Made by a program: the position numbers and the translations under genes. The notes below the pieces were generated by a model, which saw only the letters and a list, made by a program, of their open reading frames with translations, was not told where the DNA came from and made no database searches. A stretch of DNA of 64,000 nucleotides from Ascochyta rabiei (Eukaryota > Ascomycota > Dothideomycetes > Pleosporales > Didymellaceae): NCBI RefSeq assembly GCF_004011695.2, contig NC_082411.1, positions 1,100,001-1,164,000 on the forward strand, read 5' to 3'. Shown here in pieces: positions 23,335-35,093 of this stretch; positions within the stretch are counted from its first letter, which is position 1, and each line of letters starts with the position of its first letter.

Positions 23335-26300
23335 AAGGGAAAAGTCAATGGGTGGTCGTGGCAGGCGTTGCCTTCACCGCGGGGAGCGAGTGTAGGTGAA
23401 GCGAGTGAAACGTCCCCTAGCAGCTGAAATCGAAAAAGAAGAAAAAGGGAGCTGCGGAGGAATGTGCGTCGAGCACGATGCTCAATGTGCGTGGTACAGT
23501 GGAAACGACCTATGACGACAACGGCGGGCGGAGGTTGAAGGTTGAAGCGAAGGCCCGCCGACGGTTTCCAGTGCCCCCAAGGAAACAAGGAAACAAGGAA
23601 ACAGAGAAACGAGGGTCCAGCTCTCCAGACACACGATGGATTCGGAAACAGACGCGAGGTGAGCACGCGAGAAGATGAGTGAAGCAGAGAATTTCATCAG
23701 GAGGACAAGTGCTTTCAAAAGCACCGCGTCGCAGTCCCCGGACCCTGGCGTGTGGCTTGCTTCCCCTGCAGCTTCAAAACACGCTTGTTGCCGGTCAAGC
23801 GAATCATGGTGATCCCGGCCTGCGTTGTCAAACTCAAAGGGGAACGCCTCCATCGCTGATCCAAGAGCCGCTTCTGTGCAAGTCCAACAAACGGGCTGCG
23901 CGTGGAGCACCAACCATCAGCAAAACAGCGCCGTTGTCTACCAGACTTCTCTCCTTCAGACGTGAGCGGCGACGCGGCGGCCCACTGGAATGCGAAGCAT
24001 CGTGAGTGGATGACGATCCCTGAGTTGATCCGATCTGGACTCGCGCCCCAACTGCCCGTATCGATAAGCTTTTGCTGTTGGACTTCATGTTGGGACACGC
24101 TCTTGGGCAGTGGAGCTTCTGCTCCACAATGATGAGCGTGTTGCAATGCGGGAGGATGCATCCACCTGCTGACGTATCGCAGAACGACATCTGTGATCGA
24201 TTGCACCAACAGGCGCTCCGCAGCTGACGAGCTTGTCTGAAGCCTCGACGCTTCGACATGGTATGAGGCGACGAACTGACCACAAGGCTTCACAGTGTGG
24301 CACCCAGTGTGGCACACAATGTGGCACACGACTCGCCGCCACAAAAGTGCCGCAAATGGAGCCATGCTTGAGGATTTAGCAGGGCCGGCTATACCCTCGG
24401 CTCATGCAGTGCAATTTCGGTCGCCGTTTGCTGGGGCGTTCAAGTCTCTGATGCTGCGGCGTTCGAGTCTCTGATGGCGCCGCGTAGTGCTCCCGGATGT
24501 CGCCCCGGCAGAAGAAGGCGTGGCGTGCGTAATGCGTCGCCAACCCAAAGGGGCAATCGCGGTTTTTAAACGTTGCTATTTTTGGCAGGCACAGCCAGCC
24601 GTACCGTCAAAACTTCTCAATCGCAAGTGCAGTCGTCTCAATGACGACGATAACACTATGGATAGCTTGTACCAAGGACGCGGATACGCTTGACCGTGAG
24701 AAAGGTGTCTACTATGTAAAGAATGCGCAAACGTCATTTCCTCTTCCGTCCTGCTCTTACTCGCCAGACACAAATTTAGCCGACATGATTGCCAGGGCCC
24801 CTTTGCGACGCTATACCCACTGCCTCTCCACACATTTCCACTCCGAGGGCATTGGACCTCGGGAGGCCACGATGCGAACGTCACAGCACACGCAGCCAAG
24901 GTGCCATTGTCGCTATCGCCATCGTCCAACAGTTTGCAGGCGTGGCCGCGAAAGTGAAGTCGTCTTTCTTTATATAGTCCAATCAATGTGACACGGAAGC
25001 AAGCATGAACGTTCGATGCTGAACCTCACGATCCTCGCCATGAATCAGTAGCTTGGCCAACCTGGGTACGATCAATTGCCATCTACGTTGTACAAGAGAA
25101 TACTTACCTACTCCTACAAAACGCCAATCCAGCAACAATGCACCAAACCCAGTCGTCAAATCATCCCCACTTGTAATACCAACACCCAGTTCAGTCAGCT
25201 TGGACCACCACCTGGACCCTCAGGATGACCGGCCACCGTCACTCGCCCCAGTCTTCACATCTGCTGCATGCACTTGCTCCGTTAGCTTATCGACTTGCCT
25301 CCCTGCTAAACGATCAAATCGTATTTGACCGACCACTTTCTCACATCCTCCATCTCCACGCTGTTATAGTACGAGTTTGTGCTGTTGTGTTGTGCGTCTG
25401 ATATGGATAGCAATGTGGCATCGAGATAGACAACATGGTTCGTCGAGTCTTGCGGAAGAGATTGAAGGGCATGTTCCCTATGCCCACAACGATGAAATGA
25501 CTTCGATGCAATACTGAGCCGTTGTAATAGGTATGCCCGTCTCTGTCTCGCAGGGATTGGATTCGTTCAAGCAGGAGTGGCTGCATTTGGTATTCATCAC
25601 TTTTACAATCAACCAGAGGGACAGTGTCGAGTTTACGTCCAAGACTATATTTTCTGTGGTGTTTTCGGACGCAACGACAAATGGCACGCTAGTCGCAAAT
25701 GTTGGTGGGCAAACCGAGGTTTGGGCTTCGAAGTGTTCGATGCTGCGTAGTTGACTTCATGTTCACGCAGAGGAATATCAATTTAATGTTCATGTCCCAC
25801 GACACTTGCCTGAAGCATGCCACGCTCATTCTCCTCGGCTCCGCCTCGATCCTCATACGAGTCCTTTTCATGACGCGCAAATCAGAGCTCTATTTCGCTG
25901 GCGACCTCCTCATACAATTCGCCGTAGTCTACCATGGTAGCTCGCAGAATTAGTGTAGGTAGGTAACAGCATCTGTAGAAATGAACCGAAGATGCAAGAA
26001 CTCCTACCACCAATCCGAACCAACGAAAGCAGCCATAATCGGTGACCGTCACTACTATCCGCCCTGTACAGAACTGTAAAAGTTCTAATACATAGGGCTT
26101 ACTCACCAGCCACTGCACGACCCACTTACACCATATATGCCTGCTACCACAGCACAGGATCTGAGCGTTGGAACCAACCTTCTTCAGAGCTTTCCGTTTG
26201 GTCCAGAGATGTTGACGCTTGGCACGATCATTAGGGCTGATTACTGAAGATCGTCTCGACAGTTTGTGAGCCCAGCGTTGGCACGAATGTGACGTCTCCC

Positions 26301-27261
26301 CACGCAAGCCAGTGCCATAACGTGGGCTAGCAAGAGTGAGCACCCCAGCGTCAAGCTCTCAACGGCTGTTCATTTCCTCGCGAGTCCAAACCTTCCATTA
26401 GGCCGATGACAATAATACGCAGTCAGAAGAAAACCATGTCTCAATGACTCTGCAGCGTGTAGAGTCGTAGACCAGCATCGCTTACCGACGAGGAACAAGC
26501 TTAATCCACATCTCCATCAGCGCGCGACCAAAGCAGCAAGAATCCGCGCCACCCACCTCAACCTCCGTCCTTGCATCACATCGCAACACCTAGCACGCCA
26601 GCGCCCACGCATCTGCAGCAAAGGCGTCGCAAAGCCTTCACCTCCCACCCAGACGTTCTTTCTTGCTCCCCCAGCCTCGCCGCCACTAATCCCTGCAGCC
26701 AGCCTAGCGCCAGCTCCCCCCCAGTCCCGCGCGGAAGACAGCCGGATCCCAGAACAACACACACTGCACACCGCTGCACCCTGCAGTGCGCTGCTCCACC
26801 CCGACGCAGCTCCCGCGCGCACAGCTGCAGCTCTCGCGTCCACGCGACGATTCTAACGTGATTCTGAATCGCTAGCAGCTGCGTGGTGCTGGGAATCGGT
26901 GACCGCTTTCTGTATGTGTTGGGTGGGTGGTGGTGGGGGGTATGTCTTTGGTGACTGCATGACAGCGGGAGGGAGCGGCTATTCGAATTGCCAATCTGAG
27001 ACAAGGCAGAGGGCGAATGGGTGGGGAATTTCTCTCTCCTGTCCTTCTCAGGTAGATTGTTGTGTGTGAACATATTAAGAGAGGCGTTCTGCTTCATGCG
27101 GTGCTACAGCCCTCCCCATAGCTCCCCGTTTCCCCGTGTCCGCCTCGACGATCCAAACCCTTCTTCACCTCTCCCTTGCTTTTTACTGGCACAAGGCAAC
27201 GCTTTCACTGTTGTCGACGGATAGATACATAGCACCCCATCCATCCATCCATCCATCCACC
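23335..27261. other. 3.9-kb gene-poor interval
   Basis: No confident gene. Small tandem repeats occur (ggaaacaa-type at 23579-23606). On the minus strand 25480-26340 carries short coding-like stretches with plausible splice signals, one interrupted by an in-frame TGA near 25900. These may be a decayed or orphan gene. Nothing resembles a transposon. Confidence 0.4.
27236..27260. repeat. Tetranucleotide repeat (catc)n
   Basis: Six copies of catc end directly at the ccacc before the ATG at 27262. Confidence 0.9.
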
Positions 27262-27474
27262 ATGGCCAAAACCGACGCATTCCGCATCTGCATCGCCATC
27301 CTCCTCTTCATCCAATTCACCTGCTGGGCGCTGACACTACTCGACCTACTCAGCCCGGGCCGTCCGACCATGCTGCTGCGCACCTCGACGCACATTGTGA
27401 GCCAGGTATTTGCCAAGCAGCAGCCCGCTGCTGTGCTGCTGTACAAGGACTTCAGGAGCAGGATGTTGTTCTGA
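27262..27474 (+). CDS. Small hypothetical membrane-type protein
   Basis: A 70-codon frame with an ATG in good fungal context (ccaccATGG). The N-terminal half is a hydrophobic segment (FRICIAILLFIQFTCWALTLLDLL, written here only as residues about 6-29) that could be a signal anchor. The second half is basic and ordinary (VSQVFAKQQPAAVLLYKDFR). No family recognised. The minus strand carries an ORF of similar length, so chance cannot be excluded. Confidence 0.4.
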   Translation: MAKTDAFRICIAILLFIQFTCWALTLLDLLSPGRPTMLLRTSTHIVSQVFAKQQPAAVLLYKDFRSRMLF

Positions 27475-28223
27475 GCGCAGCGTGCGCCTACATGGAATCA
27501 GAAGAAAGAACAGTCCATGGCTGAGCGAGCATGCGGCTGCATAGGCTGAGTCCACGGCACGGCATGGCATGCAGGCTTTGATGGCGAGTCTGGCTTGGGT
27601 TCCGCAGTTCCGCAGTCCCTGGACCTGGACCTGGACCTGGACCTGGACCTGGACCTGGACGGGAGCAGGTCGAGAAGCTTGGGCTTTGCTTGAGTGCGCC
27701 TGCCGGACCGTCAGCTTGGTCTGCTGAAATACAGGCCGGCGAGACGTGTCAGAATAAGCGTTCTTGGGGGATAGATTGTCAGAATCCGGCAATTAAGAGT
27801 CAGTGGTTCGAGCGAGGCTCGACGATTCGACAAAGTATGCTTGCGCGGCATCAGAGTCCACGTCAGGCGATGAATAGGACGCGCATGCGTATGTTCGAGA
27901 CACCCAGAGAACAGGTGGTGCGAGGTGGATTTGGAGGATCTAGGTTGCGAAGTGGTCGAATGGTTGCATGTTGACTCCGAGGCCAGCCAGGTGCATACCC
28001 GCCAAACCAACTCGCTGATGATCTCGGGTTGGGGATATGGATACGAAGAGCCTGTTTTGACTGCACGTGTTGTCGCAATGAATATGTTAAGGTACTCACA
28101 ACAAGGCGTCCTTTGATGATGAGATTGTGATGCGTTTATAACTGCCGATCGCTGCGGTCATGCTAGATTCTCCATAGACACTATCAGAGTGTTTCATACA
28201 TGTCGCCCATTCATCTACACGTC
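27475..28223. other. Intergenic, no gene seen
   Basis: Contains the hexanucleotide repeat at 27617-27661. ORFs are short and without motifs. Confidence 0.5.
27617..27661. repeat. Hexanucleotide repeat (ggacct)n
   Basis: About seven perfect copies of ggacct. Confidence 0.95.
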
Positions 28224-28400
28224 TCATCGTGGACAACTTCTCCACATACAAGCCTTCATCCCATCCGACCAGGACACACTGATTCGTCTGACTGTTGGGG
28301 CCATACCCTTCAGCAGGAGCAACCCCGAAAAAAGAAGGTAGATGGCTGAAATGAAAAGCGCAAGCTCAAGAATGACAATAGCGAGCACGGCAATAGCCAT
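28224..28400 (-). CDS. Possible small membrane protein or exon
   Basis: A 58-codon frame from ATG 28400 to TGA 28226-28224. It encodes a strongly hydrophobic stretch (MAIAVLAIVILELALFISAI, then YLLFSGLLLLK), one long or two short membrane spans, followed by a basic tail. The frame is open upstream through another hydrophobic stretch (VGILIGGLFAIFG) to a CTGCAG that follows a TTAAC, so this may be a later exon. A donor-like GTATGG follows LLLLK. It lies just beyond the 3' end of the SIP5-like gene on the same strand. No family recognised. Confidence 0.35.
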   Translation of the reverse strand: MAIAVLAIVILELALFISAIYLLFSGLLLLKGMAPTVRRISVSWSDGMKACMWRSCPR

Positions 28401-28511
28401 ACCGAAGATGGCAAAAAGGCCGCCGATGAGTATCCCGACCGCTTGCCTGCAGCCCCGTTAACGCCGGTCCGAAATGCTTGACAATAAATACAGGAAATGT
28501 TCAGGAACGCT

Positions 28512-31172
28512 TTACTGGGTGGCTTGGTGGCCTTGGCGGTTGTCTAGCATATCCACTTCCCCAATGTGTTTTTGATCGTACGAGTGGTTGTCGCACACAG
28601 GCTGCACTGGTAGTGCGGGCCCGATCTCGTCATCAACGTCGGTCTTGGAAGCACTTGAATACTCAGATGCCTTTAGCGTCATAGTGCTTTCAGCCAGAGG
28701 CTCTGAAGGCTGAGGATCCGGGATCGCAGATGAGCCTGCACCGTCAACGTTTGATGGGTCTTGCGCAGTGTTGGGTTGTGCCTCATGAACATCCTCAATA
28801 TACTGAGTACCGTTCTCAGCTTTGTCGTCTCCGTGACTGAGGGTTTCCTGGAGAGCACTGAAGTTGAACATGGGTTCTGTGCCAGATAAAGGCCCAGGCG
28901 GCGTCTCGTCGCGACTCAGATTGAGCCCCGAAGCACTGGGACTTGGCTCATAAAAAGAGCCAGCCGCAAGGTTGGTTTGGCTTCCATCACGCGCCGCGTC
29001 TTGGACAGACTCAGAGTATGAGGAGACGGAAGAGGAGTCATTCGACAAGTTTCGAAGGACAGAGCGATGTGATGGCGAATCTCCCTGAAGAGCATCAGAG
29101 GGGGCCAGATTACTCGAGCTTCCTGCGTGAATATGCGCACGGCTATCCTCGAGGTGTCTTTGTGCGTCGTCTTTCGAGGGGGCCGCATTGGCAGTCGAAG
29201 TAGGCTCGCTCATGGGGTTGAAGCCAACAGAGCCGCCTGACCTGTCCACTGCCTTGCCCTTATCTGCCGCAGACGAGCTGCCTGCAGAGTCGTCTAGACC
29301 ATCCACACTGATGGGATGGAACCCGCTCCCGATGTTTCGTTGTGCTTTCGCAGCCTTTTTGTTCTCCTTCGCCTTCTTCTTTCCTTCCTTCTTGGCTTCT
29401 TTGGCAGCATCTTTGTCGTCTTTCCTCTTGCGGTCATCTTCGGCCGCCAAACTTAGGCGGATAGCCTCCATCATCATCAGCTCTTCGAGGTCGTCGAGTC
29501 TGTTACCTCCACCTCTTCGTGAGCTGAGCCTCCCAGAGAAGAGATCGCCAGAGCTCTCTCCGCGTCCGGATGGTCCTTCGCCTTCCCTGCGAGGGGTGCC
29601 TTGTCCGCTGCTGCCAGCGCTATCGGTAGTAAACATGGTCCGTCGACGTCTGCCCAGGCTGAATCCGCGACCTTCCTGTTGTTGAGTGTTGCCCATCATA
29701 TAAGCAGCATTGTGTAAAGCTGTCGCGGCAGCAGCCCTTCGCAAAGCATGCGACTTTGCGTCTGCCAGCTTCCTCGCCCAGTCAGGTCGCACCATATCCG
29801 TTGTGATGACAGTCTTGTCATTTACCGCGAGCGAAGTGGCCCTTCTCCTGCCTCCGGGGGACGTAACACCTGATGAATTGACTGAAGTGGTAGATGACAT
29901 GGCAGAAGTGGCGCTGTGCAAGTTCTGGCTCTGGTGTGCAAAGATCAGGCCTCGTCTGAATGGCGGAGGCTCATAAGTAACACCAAACTCTGGCTGCACG
30001 CAGAACGGACATGCGGCAGGCTCTGATACCAGCTGTATCTCTTCTTGCGGTTCAGCGGATGGAGCGGGCTCTTCTCCATGATGCTCAGGAGGATGAGGGT
30101 CCGGTCGCTTGATTTGCACAAAGCACTCGGAGCAAATGGGCTGGTCACAGCACCTGGTGCTGTTTAAATAGGGTGGATAGTAAAGGAAGCAGATGGGACA
30201 CTCGGCTGCGTTCTTGTAGAGGAAGACCTCTATTCGCTGTCCGTTGACGTATGGGTCCTTGGGAAGCTGCATTTCCTGGGGAGCCATGTCAGTCTGCGAG
30301 GCGTTGCGCGAACCGGTAGCAAGAGAGGCCAGGGTCTTGGCCCGGCCACGGAAAAAGGGAGATGAGGCCGTCGTGTTTTGGGTATTCTGGGCAATCGGGG
30401 AAGTTGGCGAGGGCAGAGAGAAGGCGGGATGTGAAGGCGAGAGGGTGCCAGACCGGTCCGAGTTCTGGGACATGGAGCGAGATCCCATGGGGACTGTGAG
30501 GCTGTTGATGTTGGGGTCGGAGGAGCGGGGATTCCACTGCGGGCTGAGGTGGTTGACCCGTCGGGGCGGCTCTTCCGGTGGGATCTCGTCTGGAGCGGGT
30601 AGGGGCAGGCCGTTCGCTACAGCGACGAGCTGGTGTTCGGTCCATGTGTCGGAGTGGTCATCGAGGCCTTTCCAAAAGGGAGCCAGGCGCCGCTCGATCT
30701 AGCACGTGTTAGCTTGTACAAGGAGGAGGTGGAAGCTGATGCGTACCTGCAACTGGCGCACGGTCGGTTTACTGAAATCCTCGGGTCCGGTGTATGTTCC
30801 GAGGGTGACGAGGAAAGCTCCGTCAACGCCCTCCTCTTTGATGCTCCGCTCGCGCTCCTGAGCCCTCAGCACTCGCTCCTTCTCCAGCTTGCGGGCTTCG
30901 CGCTCAGCCTTTGTCTCGCGCCGCGGCTCCAGTGCGGGATCGCGCTCGGGGTTGGTGGCTCCTCCCCCTATGCCCAGGAAGGACAGGTCGTGCCTGCTTC
31001 CCCTGCCGCTCCTCGCGCTGTACAGGCCTACACCACTCGCTGCTCTCTCAGGCACCGATCCGCTGGGCCCGGACGGGGCAGCTGTGGGCGAAGTGGCGAT
31101 GGCCTGGGCACTCGAGCGGCGCACATGGCCTCTCGAGGGCGGCTGAGACTCTTTCCCCTGGCTGTTGCCCAT
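28512..31172 (-). CDS. SIP5: Sip5-like protein, 2 exons
   Basis: Exon 1 is 31172-30747 and exon 2 is 30698-28512; the 48-bp intron (GTACGC, GCTAAC branch, GTGCTAG) is phase 0 and joins VRQLQ to IERRLAPFW. The product is 870 aa. It starts MGNSQGKES, a plausible N-myristoylation signal. Conserved N-terminal blocks are DGAFLVTLGTYTGPEDFSKP and WTEHQLVAVANGLPLPAPDE. A cysteine-rich RING-like region follows at about 309-375: CPICFLYYPP, CCDQPICSECFVQIK and CPFCVQPEFG. The C-terminal half is low-complexity with a lysine/alanine-rich coil (EAKKEGKKKAKENKKAAK). Yeast Sip5 interacts with Snf1 kinase and the Reg1/Glc7 phosphatase; that role here is inferred from homology. Confidence 0.9.
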
Positions 31173-32689
31173 GGTGGAGTGTGTGAGGATGGGTGCAGAG
31201 TAGCAAGGCGGGTCAAGCGTAGTCGCCGGGGTAATTATACGGTGGGCCGGTGATGCCCAAGCGGTGGATTGCCGTGTGTGTGCCAATGTTTGTGCGAGCT
31301 GGGGTGATGCCGTTGTTTGCGGTGCAATTAGCGAGTGGGGCGGGGCGCAAGGTAGTGGTGGTCGTGGTAGCGGTGGTGGCAGTGGTAGCGGTGGTGGCAG
31401 TGGTGACAGTGGTGGTGACGCTGATGGGAGATGGCAGGCGTCACAAGGACATGAGTGATATGCGGCCCGACGGGGGTTGGTCGACTATCGCTCTTGCCTC
31501 ACTTGACTCAAGCAAGAGGCAGGAGGGTGTGAGGACTCCTGGTCCGGGCAGTCGCAGGCTACAGATCGCTCACGCAGCAGACAGACGGACGCCGTAGTGG
31601 CAGCTTGCCAGCCTGTGTAGCCTGCCTGTGTTGAGGGGACGGCGGCGGGATGACGTTCACTTGGCTCTACACGGAGACTTCCAAGGCTGGGAGGCCGGAA
31701 ACGCGAGGTAGGGCGGGCCGACTCAACCAGGTGTGGGGAAAGCGAACGTTGCGCGCGAACTCACATGCCAAATCAGCACACACTTGTCTTGTGGCGCGCC
31801 CTGAATCGTGAAGGTCCAAGGTCCCAGGTCCAAGGCTCGAGACAAACGACGCGAGCTGCAGCCAGCCACTAGGTGGAATGGAGGCGCTTGTGAGCTTGTC
31901 CTGCCTTGGCCAGAGATAACCCGCCACACGACACCAGGAAACCAGGAACAGACTCACCTCAAATTACGCACGCACGGCCTCGAACTCGGAGACAGCTCCT
32001 GGCGGCCTTCGATTCTTGGTTCGGCACGAGACAGTGGACACGCGAGCTCACCATCACTGGCCTGCCATCGACCGGAGATGCTGTGCAGCTGCCGGCTCCT
32101 TGTGACCACTCTACTTTCCGAGTTTGTCGAGGCTCCCTCCAGCCTCGCCGTTGGCTCCAGAGACCGCAGAGTAACTGAGACTGAGGCCTTTGGGCACAAA
32201 CACGTGCTGAGAAAGACGATGATTGCGCCATTTTCGATCGCGCAATGACCACTGCCTTCAAGATAGGATGGAAGCCATGATCGCAGTGAACTCTGGAGCG
32301 TACGAGACAGCCCGACACTGCGTAGAGATCCTCACACGGCCTCTGTAGAACACTCGTCGCTGTCACACGTACACGCACGAGTCCTTTGGGTCTCCGCCCT
32401 GAACCTCGTCCTGAAAGCCTTTATGAACAGTGTTCTGTTTGATGCCAGATACAGATATACACCCAACACATCCAGGTTCCTGCACAGCAATACCACAAAC
32501 ACACCAAACTCAATTCTCGTATCCATAGTCACAATATCCAAAATTGCCTTCCTTGCACACACAGATGGATGTATCTCACTTCAACGCGTCACAGAAGACG
32601 CCCCACCTGCAGGGCTGACAAGCGCAATCTGACGTCGCTATGCACAGCACGTCCCGCGTCACGCGACTGCTTCAACTCGAACACTCACC
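31173..32689. other. 1.5-kb intergenic region with triplet repeats
   Basis: Divergent upstream regions of the SIP5-like gene and the PLPBP gene. A ggt/gca-rich trinucleotide tract lies at 31347-31421. No gene is supported. Confidence 0.55.
31347..31421. repeat. Imperfect trinucleotide tract (gtg/gca)n
   Basis: Mixed ggtggc, agtggt and agcggt units over 75 bp. Confidence 0.85.
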
Positions 32690-33549
32690 ATGGCCGAAGA
32701 TATGCACGTAAACCCTCAACGCGCAAAGCAGCTTACCGAGCGTATCGCGAGCATAACATCGCGCATCAATGCCGCAAGCAAGAGCGGACAGAATGTAGTC
32801 ATAGCCGTGATTCTGATTATAACTTGGAGGCTTACCAGCCACAGGTCCGCCTCATTGCCGTCTCTAAACTGAAGCCAGCAAACGACATCCTCGCCCTTCA
32901 CCAGCCGCCCAACCCTCTCCAGACACATTTCGGCGAAAACTATGTCCAAGAACTTCTCGAAAAATCCAAACTCCTTCCCCGCTCAATACGATGGCACATG
33001 ATCGGCGGCCTCCAATCGAACAAATGCAAGCAGCTCGCAGAGCAAATTCCAAACCTCTGGTGCGTCAGCAGCGTAGACAGCGAGAAGAAGGCCAACGAGC
33101 TGGAAAAGGGACGTCGCGCACTGCTCGAAAAGGACCAGGATGCTGAGAAGCTGCGTGTCATGGTGCAGGTCAACACCAGCGGCGAGGAAGCCAAATCCGG
33201 CGTCGAGCCGGCGGATACCGTAACCCTGTGTCGCCATGTGATTGAAAAGTGCCCGCATCTCGAGCTGTTTGGGCTGATGACGATTGGCGCTATTGCGAGG
33301 AGCAAGGAGACGACGCCGGAGAATGAGAACGAGGATTTCGTGTGCTTGAGAGATACAAGAGATAAGGTTGCAGAGGAACTGGGCTGGGACAAGAGTAAGC
33401 TCCAACTCAGTATGGGTATGAGTGCAGATTTCGAGGGCGCAATTAAGATGGGGAGTGACGAGGTCAGGGTGGGGAGCGATATCTTTGGAGAGAGGCCGCA
33501 GAAGAAAGACGCTATTGTGAAGGAGGATGTGGCGGAAGACAAAAGCTAG
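32690..33549 (+). CDS. Pyridoxal phosphate homeostasis protein (YggS/PLPBP family), 2 exons
   Basis: Exon 1 is 32690-32794 and exon 2 is 32845-33549; the 50-bp intron (GTAGTC...CCACAG) is phase 0 and joins SGQN to VRLIAVSKLKP. The product is 269 aa. This is the non-enzymatic PLP-binding TIM-barrel family, which buffers pyridoxal phosphate. K43 in LIAVSKLKP is the PLP lysine position. Other family blocks are HFGENYVQELLEKS, RWHMIGGLQSNKCKQL, VMVQVNTSGEEAKSGV, and near the end LSMGMSADFEGAIKMGSDEV followed by VRVGSDIFG, which contacts the phosphate. An acidic/lysine tail ends the protein. Cytosolic or mitochondrial location cannot be decided. Confidence 0.95.
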
Positions 33550-34298
33550 TTTCGGGCAAATCACATGGCGTGACGACTGCAAGATGGTGTGGGTATCTTT
33601 ATGTTTGTCTGGTCGCCAAGTCTCACAATTTGCTGGCTCAAGTCGCTCCTACCGGCTTCACCTCACTCTCACCTCACTCTCACGTCCCGTCTCTCATGCG
33701 TCGCACGTGTTTACTGAGCTAGCTGCTGCGTGCTCTCTTGGATTCCCTTGTCTGAATCCGGATCTGCTACCTCACCTCTACAACAAGACTCGACGTGTTG
33801 TAGCCCACCAGCAGCCCACCAGCAGCCCGCACCGCAAGATGAGGTACCACGTGATTCCCAGGGGGAGCTCCTCTCACTGACACAGTCATAGTTGGAAATT
33901 CTCCATGAACGACTTTTGCGAGGCGCAGCAGCAGTTCGCTGCCTTGACAAATCCGCTCATGGGCTCGGTGACCGGCTCTACTGGGCTTGTGGCACCGCAG
34001 GCGGTCTTCCCGTCACCTGTTATATCATCAAAACGGCCTTTGGATCTGGGTCGGCAGCTAAAGACTTCCGTTGCAAAGGCAGATATTACCCATCCTACAC
34101 TCTCAAAGACCGTCAGTATTCCCAATACAAGCTCGCAAGATTCCACTCCCAACGCTGTTTGTTCTCTCATCTCGAATACATTTATAGCCACCTTCTCACT
34201 GCGAACATAAGACTGATTGTGGCTCAGAACGCCAATGTAGTTGCTGGAACACTCGCAGCCAGCAAGCAACACGAAGACAGCTCAAGACTCTGCCAACG
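33550..34298. other. Upstream of the BTB gene; possible 5' exons
   Basis: The frame at 33905-34210 (MNDFCEAQQQFAALTNPLMG start, Ser/Thr-rich) could be the N-terminal exon of the BTB gene or a separate short ORF. I could not find a splice solution that links it. Confidence 0.35.
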
Positions 34299-35093
34299 AT
34301 GCTGGTGGGCCTCCAGCCGCTCATCAGAGAATACTCCTTGCGCTGTAAGTTGTGGAATCATCAGGCTTCTATCACGGTTGACAAGCTTCAGTCTCGAGGG
34401 TCCAGTCGTCAAAGTGCGTGTGACACAACCCAGCTTGCAGGACCTACCGGTAGAAGCAAAAAGTGGGGCCTTCCAAGAGCTCTTCCATCTCACTCCTCGC
34501 TCTTCTTCAAAGTCGCAACCCGCAACATGACAGACGCATACAGTAAAAAACCCATCGAGCTGCCCGGATACCAGCCAGCAGTGTTCGCAATGTTTCTCGA
34601 GTGGATGTATTGGGGTTCGTATAATGCACCAAATGGTGTGTTCGCTTCCGAATGTGGGCATGATATCGAGGCATGGATCCTTGGAGATAAACTCGAGGCA
34701 GCGGGGTTCCAGAACGTTGCTATGAATCATCTGTACCTACAGTATAATGCTCCGGACAGCCTGAAGCCTCTGACGATCGAGACGGTCACTCATGTATGCG
34801 CAAGGACGGCGACAGGGTCCCCACTGCGCCTGTTTCTCCTCGACGTACTGGCCCAACACTTCACAGGCAACGAACGCGCCAAAGGCGCTCTAGAAGACTG
34901 GGATGTGGCTTTGCAAAAGTATCCAGACGCGCGGTTGCTCTTACTTGCTGGCTTCAGAACCTACGGCTCATCGGGCTCTTCTGTCAAGCCGAAGAAGAAC
35001 TATCTGGTCAAGTCCAAGAAAGTACACTCGATCAGGGAAACTGGGTCTGCCGTACAGCTCGACACAACGGTGAGTGCAGATTCCTCCGCCTAA
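34299..35093 (+). pseudogene. BTB/POZ-domain gene with interrupted frame
   Basis: BTB-domain proteins act in protein-protein contacts such as CUL3 adaptors. The main frame encodes WGLPRALPSHSSLFFKVATR, then KKPIELPGYQPAVFAMFLEW and MYWGSYN, the second half of a BTB domain, followed by a helical region (HDIEAWILGDKLEAAGFQNV) typical of fungal BTB proteins, and stops at 35093. The first BTB strand (SLEGPVVKVRV, then LQDLPVEAK) lies in a different frame at about 34389-34460. The switch falls at an A5 run at 34458-34462; one extra A would join the two. It may be an allele-specific frameshift, a sequencing error, or a young pseudogene. I could not assign an intron here. The 5' exon is unresolved. 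Confidence 0.55.
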
